Assembly: GCA_009602735.1 (NCBI GenBank)
Contig: WELA01001451.1
Span: 118,680 to 162,809 of the forward strand
Direction: 5' to 3'
Length of the DNA: 44,130 nt
Origin: Mesotaenium endlicherianum
Taxonomy: Eukaryota; Streptophyta; Zygnematophyceae; Zygnematales; Mesotaeniaceae
In this document: one piece after another, positions 22,701 through 32,995 of the stretch
How positions within the stretch are numbered: position 1 is the first letter of the stretch
How the letters are laid out: each line of letters starts with the position of its first letter
Made by a program: the position numbers and the translations under genes
The notes under the pieces: generated by a model
Database searches by the model: none
Told to the model about the DNA's origin: nothing
What the model saw: only the letters and a program-made list of their open reading frames with translations

Positions 22701-23426
22701 ACCAGCCCCACCGGCGACATTGGCGGCGATGGCTGCGGCTGCGGCTGCGGCTGCGGCTGCTGCTGCAGGGGCTGTGGCGGCGGGGGCGGCTCCGGCGCCT
22801 CTCCCCACGTGAGGAAGGTGGTGTAGAAGTCCAGCATGGCGTCTGCGTCCTCCCCCCCTGCTCACCCACGCTTCCCAGAGCAGCGTTCGCACCCCGGCCC
22901 CACAGACCGACTCCGCCCACAACACGGCCTCCGACCCCGCCCCAGCCCCCGCCCCAGGCCCCGCCCCGGCAGTTCCAGATAGGCAGACACGAAGTCAGCA
23001 GGGGCCATCTGAGCACAGCCACAATAGCGGGCAGGGGCCCCAGAGGTGTGAAATCCGTTCCGGGCCGCTCCAGGCAGGCAGACACAAAGCCAGCAGGCGT
23101 TCTCACAGCAAAGAGCAACAACTGCGCCAGGGGCTGGGTATCCGAGAAAAAGTGAGACCAGCAGATTCGGCTTCGTCGGGAAAGGCAGGGGAGGCAGGGG
23201 GGGCTCACGGCACGCCCCGACGGCTTGCAACAACAGAAGAGCTAGCTGACAGAGAGAGACTGCATCATCAGGTTCATCAGGGAGGGCAAGGGCAGGGGGG
23301 CTTACGGCACGCCTCGAGGGCTCGCGACATCAGCTCCTCGTCGCGAGGGCAGCCCACCTCCGCAATCCTCTGGGCCAGGGAGGCTCTCTGCTCTACTCCC
23401 CCATCTGCGGGCCCGGGGTGCAGCAT
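14377..23426 (-). CDS. DRM: Right-arm DRM-type de novo DNA (cytosine-5) methyltransferase with three UBA domains
   Basis: Nine exons on the minus strand: 23426-23306, 22857-22703, 22226-21682 (contains the n gap), 20985-20701, 19868-19774, 19091-18932, 18191-17916, 16848-16769 and 15984-14377. Every junction is GT-AG and every phase matches. Without exon 3 the coding length is 2780 bases, about 926 codons. The protein should use S-adenosylmethionine to methylate cytosine C5 in nuclear DNA; plant DRM enzymes act in RNA-directed de novo methylation. The order is three N-terminal UBA domains, a charged basic region, then the catalytic domain with motifs VI-X before I-V, diagnostic of DRM rather than DNMT3. 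The start ATG follows an in-frame TGA by two codons. Exon 3 cannot be checked for frame because of the gap. This is the only copy in the window without a visible lesion. Confidence 0.88.
16671..16745 (-). repeat. CA/GT microsatellite downstream of right exon 8
   Basis: (CA)n with CG steps on the plus strand, so GT-rich in the sense of the gene. It starts about 25 bases after the donor at 16768. A second CA-rich tract at about 16866-16955 lies upstream of the same exon. Confidence 0.95.
16769..18191 (-). CDS. Right copy exons 7 and 8: UBA domain 3
   Basis: Exon 7 (18191-17916, phase 1 to 1) carries three copies of a roughly 17-residue linker repeat (ATCQEGLPLGE, ATCQEEEVEPHDE, ASCQEDVPPGE), then UBA helices 1-2 (FEDMGYASAVCDWIAPKC). 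Exon 8 (16848-16769, phase 1 to 0) adds helix 3 (GWSFEELLAWGLDKL) and ends PLRPAQ before the gtacag donor. CA microsatellites flank exon 8 on both sides. Confidence 0.82.
18932..19091 (-). CDS. Right copy exon 6: linker exon
   Basis: 160 bases, phase 0 to 1, the same length as left exon 6. It begins GAPPGGTAA after a cag acceptor and ends LLESHVTC across the splice, with the donor gtattc conserved in both arms. It is Gly/Ala/Ser-rich with no folded domain, and joins UBA 2 to UBA 3. The intron downstream holds a GA/GC-rich purine tract (about 18740-18910). Confidence 0.75.
19659..19752 (-). repeat. CA/GT microsatellite downstream of right exon 5
   Basis: (CA)n with a CG-rich core on the plus strand, about 20 bases beyond the donor at 19773. 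It is the mirror of the tract at about 7990-8150. Confidence 0.95.
19774..20985 (-). CDS. Right copy exons 4 and 5: UBA domain 2
   Basis: Exon 4 (20985-20701, phase 1 to 1, 285 bases) and exon 5 (19868-19774, phase 1 to 0, 95 bases) are identical in length to their left-arm partners. UBA helices 1-2 are [18 protein letters not shown] and helix 3 is GHSFEEWLEWGLDEI. The linker before the UBA has two ExVPPG/AVPAGE repeats. The intron between the exons contains the segment almost identical to the left arm. Confidence 0.82.
21682..22226 (-). CDS. Right copy exon 3: Gly-rich linker exon interrupted by an assembly gap
   Basis: It begins EALPGGTITTANEPGDGSGG after a cag acceptor at 22227-22229, enters a GGGGGC-type repeat, then 373 n (21768-22140). 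It resumes with Gly codons and ends APAFQEVPITC across the donor gtatga at 21681. The ends match linker exon 6 in phase (0 to 1), start and final TC across the splice. The true length and frame are hidden by the gap, and a short alternative acceptor lies inside (about 21698). The left arm has no counterpart. Confidence 0.55.
21768..22140. other. Assembly gap (373 n)
   Basis: A run of n flanked on both sides by C-rich hexamer-like repeats (cccgccc, ccgcccccg). The gap probably spans a GC-rich tandem repeat inside exon 3, and its stated size may be arbitrary. Confidence 0.98.
22703..23426 (-). CDS. Right copy exons 1 and 2: start codon and UBA domain 1
   Basis: Exon 1 (23426-23306) starts ATG CTG CAC and reads on to LAQRIAEVGCPRDEELMSRA, ending in phase 1 at gtaagc. 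Exon 2 (22857-22703) continues with helix 3 (DAMLDFYTTFL) and TWGEAPEPPPP, then a (PQ)n stretch, ending in phase 0 at gtgtat. The donor and acceptor positions align exactly with the left arm. Together they form the first of three UBA domains. Confidence 0.75.
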
Positions 23427-26251
23427 CACTCAGGGGACAGAGGCGCAAAGACGCCACTGTTGGAGCGCGCGCTCAGAGCTTGGGCTCGGGCTCAGGGCTC
23501 GAGCTTGGGCCAGTGGCTGCTGCGGCTCCGTCACCTGTACGATGTACGATGTGCAATGGCCAGCGCGCGATCTTCTCCCCCGCAAACCTGCTCTCTGAAC
23601 ACGCACACACGTCGAGGACGGAAGCAAGCAAGTTCGGGCTCGCAAAGGTGTGAGACACGCATGCGGCGTGCTAGCGAACACACAGTCAGGCGCGCACACG
23701 TCACACGCGGAACACCTGGCGGACAGGTACCCACACCGCATGCAGGCACATTCGCATGGATGGACGATGGCACGCACACGCGCAGGCGCAGGCGCTCGTG
23801 CACGTGCCTATCAACACAAGGGTCCCTCAACGCGCATCGCCGAAAAGACAAATTGCCAGAGTAAGCTTCCAATCAAGCCGCTGCCTGAGTTGCAAACGTG
23901 CGCGTGATTACTGGCGAGGCAACGGCGCCTCTGGTCAAAGAAGGGACACCACAGCACAATACAGCACGGGAACCGAAAGAGGAGCAGCAGGAGGAGGATG
24001 TGTCCAAGCACACACGGGGGCGAGAGCAGGGTCAGCAGGAGAGACGACAGTCATTGTCCTCACACATGGCCCACAAGAGAGACGTACTCCCCGCAACGCT
24101 CGCAAGTGTCGAAGAGAGGCCCCCAGACGAAGTCAGCAGTAAGACCTGTCCCCAACCACCCTCAGGAGAGAGCACCTTTTAACAGGCACACAGCACATGC
24201 TTTTGCGAGCTTAACAAAAGCACAGACTGCGCAGCACATTTTTAGACAGACTCACAGATAGGCACGCGCACAAACTCTCACACACAGAGAGAGAGAGAGA
24301 GGGGAGGGGGGAGGGGGGGGAGCATGGAGCTCAGCCTGTGTGCCTGGAGCACAGGCACGCCTCCAAGACAGATTGAGCCTGCGACCCTGCAGGCCATCTG
24401 CCCCAGTATAATGACACTCTGGATTATGACTGTAGCCGAGTGGAGCCAGGCACCCCGGCAGCACAAATGTCCTATAACTAGGAGCAAGAGGCAAGACCTA
24501 GCGTAGTCTGAGCCAAAGGGGACTCAAGCGAGCATGGACAGCCCCCCCCCCCTTTGTTATCAGAGAGGGTATTGAAGGTACACCACCAGATTGAGGGCTC
24601 TGGCAGCGCAACCTGCTGAAAGATAAACATGGATGCAGGTATAGTGCCAGCAACTGGTACAGCAAAGGCACTGCTCTGTTTTGAAGTCGAGATGTGTCAC
24701 GGCATGACAGATGCCCATGAGCACCCCAAGCGCCCCCCCCCCACGGGATGTTCGACCAGCCCCTCTTTTCTCTCTTTCCCCCTTTGTACCATTGGCAAGC
24801 CAGAATTTGCACACAAATTCGTTTGAGCGATCTTCTTGACACGAAATTTACATCATAATTACAGTGCCCCTGACCAAGTTTGTGGTTTTTGATCACGAAA
24901 AGCTCCAGCTGGGGCAGGAGCCGACTGATACGGAGCAAGTGACACGCTCATGAACACGCTTCAGGCACTTGACATGTGTTGGCTCTCTCCAATATTACGT
25001 GCATTGCCTCTTGGATGCACCGACCAGACATCCCATCTATCAGTGAGCAGGACAAATGCTAAAGGAGGTAGGAAAAATATAGAGGGCGGGAGGGAGGGAG
25101 GGAGGAGGGGGAAGGAAAACTTACCGGAAAGAGGGGATCGTAGCTGAGAAAAGCGAGATGTATGTTGGGAAATGTGTGTACATTTTGAGCACGTCCGTGC
25201 GCGACTAACATCTTCCCACCTCTGTGTGACCTCAGGCCCGAGGGCGACTTCATTTTGTAGGCTCGGTCGAAATTTTGAAGCATGCTTAAGATCACAGCAT
25301 GCAGGCAAGCCGGCTACAGAGACGAGGCAAGAAGAAGCTTGACCAGAGCCAGGTGGAATAAACCACGTTGGTAAAAAGAATTGACGAGGCCACAAACTAG
25401 AACGAAAGTGTTCATGCAGCAAAATCGAGGGATTCCAAGCAATATAAATTACCCGCAAGTCAGCATTCTGTTCTGCATGCTCCAGCTGCTTCCGGCACTT
25501 TCGCATGCTCCATCGGAGGTCAACTACACCAACTAGCATGCTTGTAAGCTTCTTAACACGTCCACGTCGACGGCTGCCTCACTTTCTATATTGTGGAACT
25601 TCCTATAAAAGGAAAAAGAAAACAACGGACGACTAGAATCGTAATTAGGAATGTCAGAACGTCGAACAAGACTTCATAATAGACTCCAGTGCACACACTA
25701 CAGACATGTTCCAGCTTCACGTTCGACACAGAATATATATAACTACCGCGGCACACTGCTTCTTCCGCTGCCCGGCCCGTCAAGTATTGAAACTTGAAAG
25801 CACTCACTGTCTCTGACTATCTTCCAGGTCTGAATCCGACCAGTCTCTGCGCTGACCTAGTCTGCTCCAAGTGGACTTTTGATTTGCCTTCGCGACGTTT
25901 CGACCAAAGAAGTGTGGCAATCAGTGGCAGTGGTAGACACAGGTAGACACGTACAACGAAGGGGCAAGGGTCAGGACTCAGGAAGGGGATCAAGCAGAAG
26001 AAATGGCATCAACTGGGCCATTAGAGTCGCAACAGAAGCTTCGATTAAAAAAGTTGCAGCCAGATGTATTCGAAGCCATTCATACTCGTGCAAAATAGTA
26101 CAGGTTGACAGGGTAAGAATTGCTCTTGTCACCACTAGCGTAGAAGTTTCAGTGGCCCTTTTCCTCATTCAGCCTTCGTGCAATTCTTGCCTCTTTAGTA
26201 TCCGACAATACAGTACATCCTGCTGCTCTTTTCAAAATTCAGAAGGAGACT
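23427..26251. other. Intergenic region upstream of both the right DRM copy and the WBP2-like gene
   Basis: The two flanking genes are divergent, so promoters for both may lie here. A segment at about 23.94-24.03 kb resembles the left-arm 5' flank at 4.85-4.95 kb. A possible unrecognised exon lies on the minus strand at about 25543-25454 (MLVGVVDLRWSMRKCRK, then EHAEQNADLR before gtaatt), and another at about 25311-25220, but neither could be tied to a family. Confidence 0.35.
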
Positions 26252-29200
26252 ATGGCCGCGAATCCCCTGCTTCAGCATGATGGAACACCTGTGCCTTTTA
26301 TCAGTGAAATGATGGTCTTGGCGAGGGAACATATCGAGTTCCAGGGCAGCAATTTACCCAGGTGCGGAAGTTGATATGCCACATGCACAGATGCTTATTG
26401 ATCAGGTTGATTTTTGTTAACAGTATGATACTTCTGGCGTTTGTCTTGAGGTTGGGTGACGGACTTAACTGAGACGTTGCGGGGCCTTGAAGCCCTCAGA
26501 CAGAGAGAGGAGGCGTGAGTGTTGCATGAGTGATGGTGGGGGCAAACAGGATCTTTTTTCAGTTAGCTGCATCTAGATGTCTCCGCGCAGTCTATGACGC
26601 TCGATATGTAGCAGGCAAGTTTGCAGTTGAAGTGCTTTCATCAAAAATTTAAGCAACTCTATAATTTCTGGTCCCCACCTTAGTTGGTCCATGATTATGA
26701 ACAGATTGGAATAAAGCCATGACTTGGATCTTGGCCATTCTGAATCATATTCCTCCTGCCATGTTCACACAGTGTTCCTGGTGGCAAGTGGTCTGCAAGA
26801 GGCATCCTGTATTTGACAAGTGTCCGCATGGTGTTTGTTGCAAGTAAACCCACCCCGCCAATAGTTGCCTTCGACATGCCTCTGGTAAGATATGCATGAT
26901 CACATCCATTAGCTTCTTGAGAACCATGCATGTGCCTTCATGCATACTCCTACATCCATATGCCTAGTGCAAACAGAACGTACAGGACGGACAGACCGTA
27001 CAGAATGTACAGGATGTACGGAACGTACAGAACGTACAGAAAGTGTTTGGATGACGGAGTGAGGTGTGAAGTAGTTTGACCACTTGTGCATCCGAGGACA
27101 AAGGACATCAGTGCCCAGGGCTGCTTGCATCTTGCACTGCAGAGTTGTCTGCTTCACTTGTTCTGTACTTGTGATGACAGCACGACAGCTGTCAGGTCTC
27201 AGACAATGCATCCTTTTGGATGGTTGTGATGCATGTCTGCATGCATAGCCTTTTTTTGAAGCTGCGCTGTCTAACTGGGAGGAAGATAGGTTGGTGTAAA
27301 GTCGGGTCATCAACCTGCCCTGCCAACACATATACACCCACATAGGAAGAGGGAAGGGCGAGAAGGGGGTAAGAAGGGAGGGGGGAGTGTAGACGAGAGC
27401 CATTTGAAAAGGAGAAGGGGACGGGGGAAGGAAGAGGGAGGGAACAGGGAAGCCAGGTGGCGTGACCCCAGATCTCCTTATCCTTAGCTGTGTTGTTCTC
27501 GCCTTGCTCTTTGCTCTCTTTGACATGCAGCTGTATGTGCACGGGGAGAAGTTCAACCAGCCCATCTTTGCGTGCAACAACCTGTCTGCCAGAGTCACTC
27601 CGGTAAGCTTGGGATCACACCTGCGTGTCCCCCCCCATGCTTAGTCCAGAAAGAAGCTTCAAACATCAAGAAGGAGCTGTTTCCTTCTCTGCTCTTACCT
27701 GGGTGTAAGCCTGGGTGTCACCCCCAGCAGCTCTTGGTCCAGGAAGAAGCTTAAAGAGAAGACGCTGTTTCCTCCATTTCTCTTACCCTCCTCTACGGCT
27801 GCTCGCTTACACCCCCTCGTATAAGCCTGAAGTGTCCCCGTTGCAGTACTCAATGTATCAAAAAGCTTCAAGAATCAAGAAGCTGTTTCTTTACTTCTCC
27901 TACCTACCTACGCAGCTTCTCACTTACGCCCTCGCTCCTCCCCCGCCACCCACACGCTCCACTTGGGACCACACACTCCAGGGGGTAGCTACCAGCTGGA
28001 CCCCCCAAGCAATGGCCGTGCTGCGGGGTCAGCGCTCGTGGGGTGCCTTCTCGAAGCACTTCCTTAGAAAGCTGCGCTCAACGTGAGATGCACCCAGTGC
28101 TAGATGTTCGTTCATCAGACGTGCAGGACGTGCGGGACATGCAGGAATCAGATGTGTGGGGCTTAGATCTGTGGGAATCAGGTGTGTGAGCAACAAGGTG
28201 TGTCGGAACTGGCAGCACCCTTTCTCTCTCGAAGGTGCAGCTTACCTTGCAACGGCTCCTCGGCCTGCGGCTGCCCTTAGCTCCAGACGTGAGGCTTCCC
28301 TTTGATCTTAAAAAACCCTAGATAGGCAGTGGGCGCTGAGTTGTACGAGGCTGCATGGAGCCACCAGGAGGGGGAGCTTTGACCAATGCCTGGCTGGGAG
28401 GAGTGAAGTGTCAGCGTGGGAAAGAGGGATTAACGGAGTGGGCGTGACAGGAGAGGTTGAGCGCTTTCATCGTCGTCTGCCACGGCCATTGGGAAGCGCA
28501 AGCAAGAGGAGGCTGTGTGTGTGCTGGCCAGCATGTGAAGGGTGTGCTCCGGCTGTTCGGAATTGGTTCGGGGGAGACCGGACTGGATAGGGAAGGGTTG
28601 GGCACTTTGACGCATGTCAGCCGCGGGGAGGTGCAAGAAAGAGGAGTCTGCGTGTATCTGCGTCAAAATCGTCGCTGTCTCTCAATATAATGACACCATG
28701 GAGAGCGGGCCAATCTAATGACACCACGGAGAGCGGGCCAATCTAATGACACCATGGAGAGTGTGCCAATCTAATGACACCATGGAGAGCGAGAACGAGT
28801 TGCGGGGGTGTCGCTGAACCCACTTTCCCCAAGGGCTCCGAGTCTCGGGGGTGCCACAGCTGTCCTCCACGGCCTGCGGGCTTCCACAAGGCTGCCACGT
28901 GTCAATGAACCCATTGTCTGAGGGCCGGGTGACTTAGAGCCTGCTACTTCCAAGGCCATCTCAGCTTTAGCAAGGACTGGATTCCCGCCAAAGCTGTTGA
29001 GAGTGTTCCACGTTGGCTCGCCCTGGCTGATGCCACGCAGCGCTGGGGGCAGAGATTCTCGGCTACAGCATTGCGACGCACTTTGGTCATAGGTGTCGAG
29101 GCGCGTCGCCGTCGCATGCATGCACCTTGTTTGCCAATGGTGGCAACGTACACTCGGGAGTTTGTGGGGGCCTCAGTCGGAGCGCATTGCACACGTCGTG

Positions 29201-29870
29201 CTTGGAGCGTGCGCGTTTGCCTCGGCCCTGCTGCGGCACGAGACTCGAGAGAGACATCCATAGAAAGCTCGACGAGTCTCTGACATGACCTTGCCGTCTG
29301 CTTCATCTTTTTCCTCCGGCCGCCTGTTCTGCTTTAAATCCACCTCCTGTTCCTGCTGCAGTCCAGGAAGTGGATCCTCTCTCGTATTCCGTATACTCTC
29401 GCAAGTTTGAGCTCTTGCAAATTTGAACTCCAGCGAGTGCCTGTCTGGATCTGGCTGGCCTCAACTCTCTCCCTGCCCCTGATCCCGTGCTCGTTGTTGG
29501 CGCCCGGTGGCACCTCATGCCCTTGACTCTTACCCTGCCCCTGATCACGTGCTCGTTGCTCGTTGTTGGCGCCAGGTGGCATCTCATGCCCCACAGCAGC
29601 AGCAGCAGCAGCAGCAGGCGAGTGACGGGCCCATCGAGTTCAAGGTACTCTTCAAGGAGGGAGGGGTGGGGACGTTCATCCCGGTATTCTTCGGTCTGCT
29701 GCGCTCATTGCGGGCGACGGCGCAGCAGCAGCAGGCCGCACATGCGGCGCACGTGAGCTATGCCGCGCAGACGCCCGGCGCTTCCCCCCCCGTGTCTCCG
29801 CTGCCCTCGCAGCAGCCTCCGGTCGAGGACATGATTCGGCACGCGTAAGTCTCCCCCGGTGTCTCCCTTG

Positions 29871-29905
<35 letters not shown>

Positions 29906-30735
29906 CATGTTTCAGGAGCCTTGACAGCACCATTATCACACACAATGAATCTACTCTCTGTGTGTGTGTGTGTGTGTGTGTGTGACTGCGTGTGAGCGCT
30001 TGTAAGTGGGTGTGCATGCATGCCTGTCTGTTTAAGACAAGGAGGACAGTGAGGCGTACCAGCATGGGGTCCACACATAAGTACGTGCAAGGAAAAAAGT
30101 GCGTGCTGGTTTTACGTAGACTGAGAGGGAGGGAGGAACGGCTGGGCCAGAAATACACACATCAAGCCTCAAATGCCCCGAGGATCAGAATCTCGCAAGA
30201 CCTATACAAGGCATGGATGCTGTGCTTTGTGATCGGAGGATCGAGGGAGGTAGGTCAACCTCAGACTCAACTTCAGATGACCCTGTGGAAATGACACAGA
30301 AATCGAAGTAGATGTTGTTGTGAAGGGTTTGAATGAAGCCATCCTTCTGGAGTGCGCCAAAGCCAAACGGTATGCTTGACCGCGCACAAAGTCACACACA
30401 CACCACAATCTGCACACACACACACATACACACACATATGTGTACACCACGCGTGCACACACGCACACACAGACACAAGAAGGGATAGAGAGATACATAC
30501 TCGTGTGTATCTCTTTCAGGGACCCCGAACGTGAGTTCCACATGCGTTATCACTTCCTCCTTGTCGTTGGACCTGCCACTGCCCTTGTCTGTAACAGGGA
30601 GGAAGCTACTCAAACACATAACTCACATGATTCTTATTTTTGTGTGGCAGGTACGTGGACCCCAACGACCCCACCAGACTCTACTTACAGCAGCCGCGTG
30701 AAGACGAAGTGGCAAATAGGCGACAGAACTACTGA
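26252..30735 (+). CDS. WBP2-like (GRAM/PH-like domain) protein
   Basis: Five exons: 26252-26361, 26773-26884, 27531-27602, about 29618-29844 and 30651-30735. Phases 2, 0, 0 and 2 all match across GT-AG junctions. The product is 201 residues, or up to seven Gln longer depending on the acceptor used for exon 4. It starts MAANPLLQHDGTPVPFISEM and continues with VPGGKWSARGILYLTSVRMV, FVASKPTPPIVAFDMPL, LYVHGEKFNQPIFACNN, FKVLFKEGGVGTF and PVEDMIRHA, ending YVDPNDPTRLYLQQP. These blocks follow remembered Arabidopsis At5g11680 nearly throughout, and the length is similar. The family relates to animal WBP2, whose GRAM domain is a lipid/protein-binding PH-like fold. The plant role is not well defined. 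The PPxY motifs of animal WBP2 are not seen. Introns 4 and 3 contain microsatellites and tandem repeats. Confidence 0.92.
26974..27042 (+). repeat. Short tandem repeat, unit near gtacagaac
   Basis: About seven degenerate copies of a 9-10 base unit (acgtacagg, ccgtacaga, atgtacagg and so on) in intron 2 of the WBP2-like gene. Confidence 0.8.
28684..28795 (+). repeat. 28-bp minisatellite, four copies
   Basis: The unit contains ctaatgacaccatggagagc followed by a spacer; taatg recurs at 28688, 28716, 28744 and 28772, an exact period of 28. It lies in intron 3 of the WBP2-like gene. Confidence 0.92.
29471..29589 (+). repeat. Direct duplication of about 60 bp just before exon 4 of the WBP2-like gene
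   Basis: ctgcccctgatc at 29473 and again at 29535, each followed by cgtgctcgttg, gttggcgcc and ggtggca(c/t)ctcatgcc, about 62 bases apart. The second copy runs straight into the CAG acceptor array. Confidence 0.85.
29594..29617 (+). repeat. Eight in-frame CAG codons at an intron-exon border
   Basis: Eight CAG triplets directly precede the codons for ASDGPIEF. Each ends in AG and each is in the same frame, so any of them could act as the splice acceptor of exon 4, changing the protein only by the number of Gln residues. Confidence 0.8.
29875..29984 (+). repeat. (CT)n and (GT)n microsatellites in intron 4 of the WBP2-like gene
   Basis: CT repeat at about 29875-29903 and GT repeat at about 29957-29983, just after the exon 4 donor. 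A CA-rich tract at about 30390-30475 lies nearer exon 5. Confidence 0.95.
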
Positions 30736-32995
30736 CTCTAAGATTGTACAATAGAGAAGGAAACACCAATGTATATAATTTCTGATATCAAACACCCCTC
30801 TATCCTGTGCACACCTTGTTAGCTGGTTATTCGAATCACAGAATGTGCACAATGAGTGCATGCCTGCAATACGCATCTGAAATGCTGCGAGGCAAATTTC
30901 ATTCTGTGGTTCATGTGTTGCTGGCAGCTGATCGGCATTCACACAGCCTGCACCAGTCATGCCTTAGGTTTAAAAGGCCATGGGATCGTAAAACGGACTT
31001 TGCTATATCGAGCGTAACATTTTAATTGTTGGTAGACATGTATTTAATATGCATACTATATATTGGAAGTCTGACATACTTAGTAGAACCAAAGTGCAGC
31101 AACAGGAACACTCGTTGTACGCAAAAGTGGTGCGAGCAGATGAGCTCCCAGAGATGGACAAGTTGCAGAAGCAAGCTGATTGCATGCATGTCAGCTGATA
31201 TCTCGAAGAGTACCTTGCAGCCTACTTGTAGTCCGGCATGTCTTCTGCATTCTGGCTCACATTAATAAGCTTCACAAATTCTGGACTGCGCACTGTAACC
31301 ATGTATTGTCATTGAGCATTCCAGAAACCCTACGTACAGACGCTACAGTAGTATACGCTGCTTTGCAATTCACGTGGAGATGTCCTGTCACTTGCAACGC
31401 GTTATACTCTTTCTTGCACAGAACAAGCAATGGCAGTCAAGCTGTAAGCTCTGGGGAGAAGAAGCTTCCTACAACCCCACTACTCTCTCAATGCTACAAT
31501 CCTCTGTACAAATCCAGCTCCTTGCTCGACACATTGCGGTCCCGCCAAGCCCATCTGTATGCAAGGATAGGATGTTACGCCCTCGAGCCCCCTTGCAACA
31601 ATGCACTTTCTGCGTGATTGTTTTCCACGTCAACATACTAATGACAGCCATTATATCGGCCAACAATCAATCACATAAATGCCTCGAGCACCAGTGGGAA
31701 ATAATATTCCCACAACCTCATCTTCTTCTTCCACACCGCAACATCGAGCCTACTGCACTGACACTGTCAGTGTCAGCACGCTCCACACAACGCGCTATTC
31801 ACAACACGCCTCCATTCTTACGCTACTGATCACAGAAGTGCTTGGCACTCTGTGGCGCTACTATGCACACAAGTGTAATATGCTACTATGTACACTAAAA
31901 TATAATTATTGCTACCGCTCACACTACAAGTGTATGACAAGTGTAGGCCTCAGCGTACTCCACCTCAGGCTCACCGAGGCTCACCCCTCAGCCAGCCAAT
32001 GCACGAGGGGTGGAACTTTCCGCCCCTCGTTCACACCATGATCCTACAAAGCCCAGGTTGCACGAGCCTTGCGGCACAAGTCCTGCACAGTCATCCATTT
32101 GCACGGCCTTCAAAAGCTGAGTCAGTCGGGACCTCGTCCGCCCCGATGTCGGCTCTCTGTCTGCCTCCTCTTCCATCCGCCCGGGGGCATAGGTGGCGTC
32201 TGAGGATTGCTCCTCTTTCTAAAGTCGGGAGGCTGGCGCTCATGCCTCCCCTCCCCCCTCCTCATCATGCCGGCAGGAGGTCCGTGCTGCCTCATTCCAC
32301 CCACACCACCTGCGGCCTGAAGCACGAGGAGCGAACCACAATCTCCTTGAGCATTCACGCAAGCTCCTGTCCCCCCCCCCCCAAAACCCCCCTCTCTCAC
32401 ACACTCAATCTCCCTCACTCCCTATGTGGGCGCGTGCGCGTGCGTGTGTATGTGCGTGTGTATGTGCGCGTGTGTGCAGTGTGTATGCTAATGCATGTGT
32501 GTGTGTGTGCGTGTGTGTGTGCGTGTGTGTGACCACTATCGGCTGCTATTCTGGGCAGTTACAAGGTGCTCCCCAGTTGCCTTAAGTGAGTAGGCGTGGG
32601 ACTCTTGGAGAGCTTAGCACCTTCTGCTCAGGAGAGCTACTGGCAGGTTTCACTTCAAACAAGATGACTGGATACCCATAGAAGAAGCTAGCACTGACTG
32701 CATGCATGACTGTGGGCGTGACACCTGGATTCATTCAGCTGGATTTAGACCCAGGGGATGGGAAAGAGTGCACGGACCGTCACTGCCAGAAGGAAACAAG
32801 GCTGAAACTCTAAGAAAATAGAACTCTGCGAAACAAGCAGACATTGATGCATGTCCCAGCGCACGCGCAAGCACTCACACACGCACGCGCACACACGCAC
32901 GCCCGCGCGCGCGCAATCTCTTTTCCTCAGATGTAAAGAAAGGGAGCGAGCGAGCGAGCGAGAAAGAGAGAGAGAGAGAGAGGGAGAGGAAGTAC
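30736..32995. other. Intergenic, no gene recognised
   Basis: AT-rich to about 32.0 kb, then GC-rich with a C10 run (about 32370) and a GT/GC microsatellite (about 32430-32532). Open frames are short and have no recognisable motif. No methyltransferase catalytic sequence is found here, although it would be the expected place for the 3' part of the decayed UBA locus. Confidence 0.5.
32868..32990 (-). repeat. CA/GC microsatellite and GAGC/GA tract downstream of the decayed helix-3 exon
   Basis: cacacacgcacgcg-type repeat at about 32875-32918, then gagc and ga repeats at about 32944-32985. The arrangement copies the microsatellites after exons 5 and 8 of the intact locus. Confidence 0.9.

Noticed and set aside
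25059..25539. Minus-strand 192-codon frame with a plausible charged segment
   Set aside because: No family was recognised and the lower half is low in complexity; only listed as a weak exon candidate within the intergenic entry.
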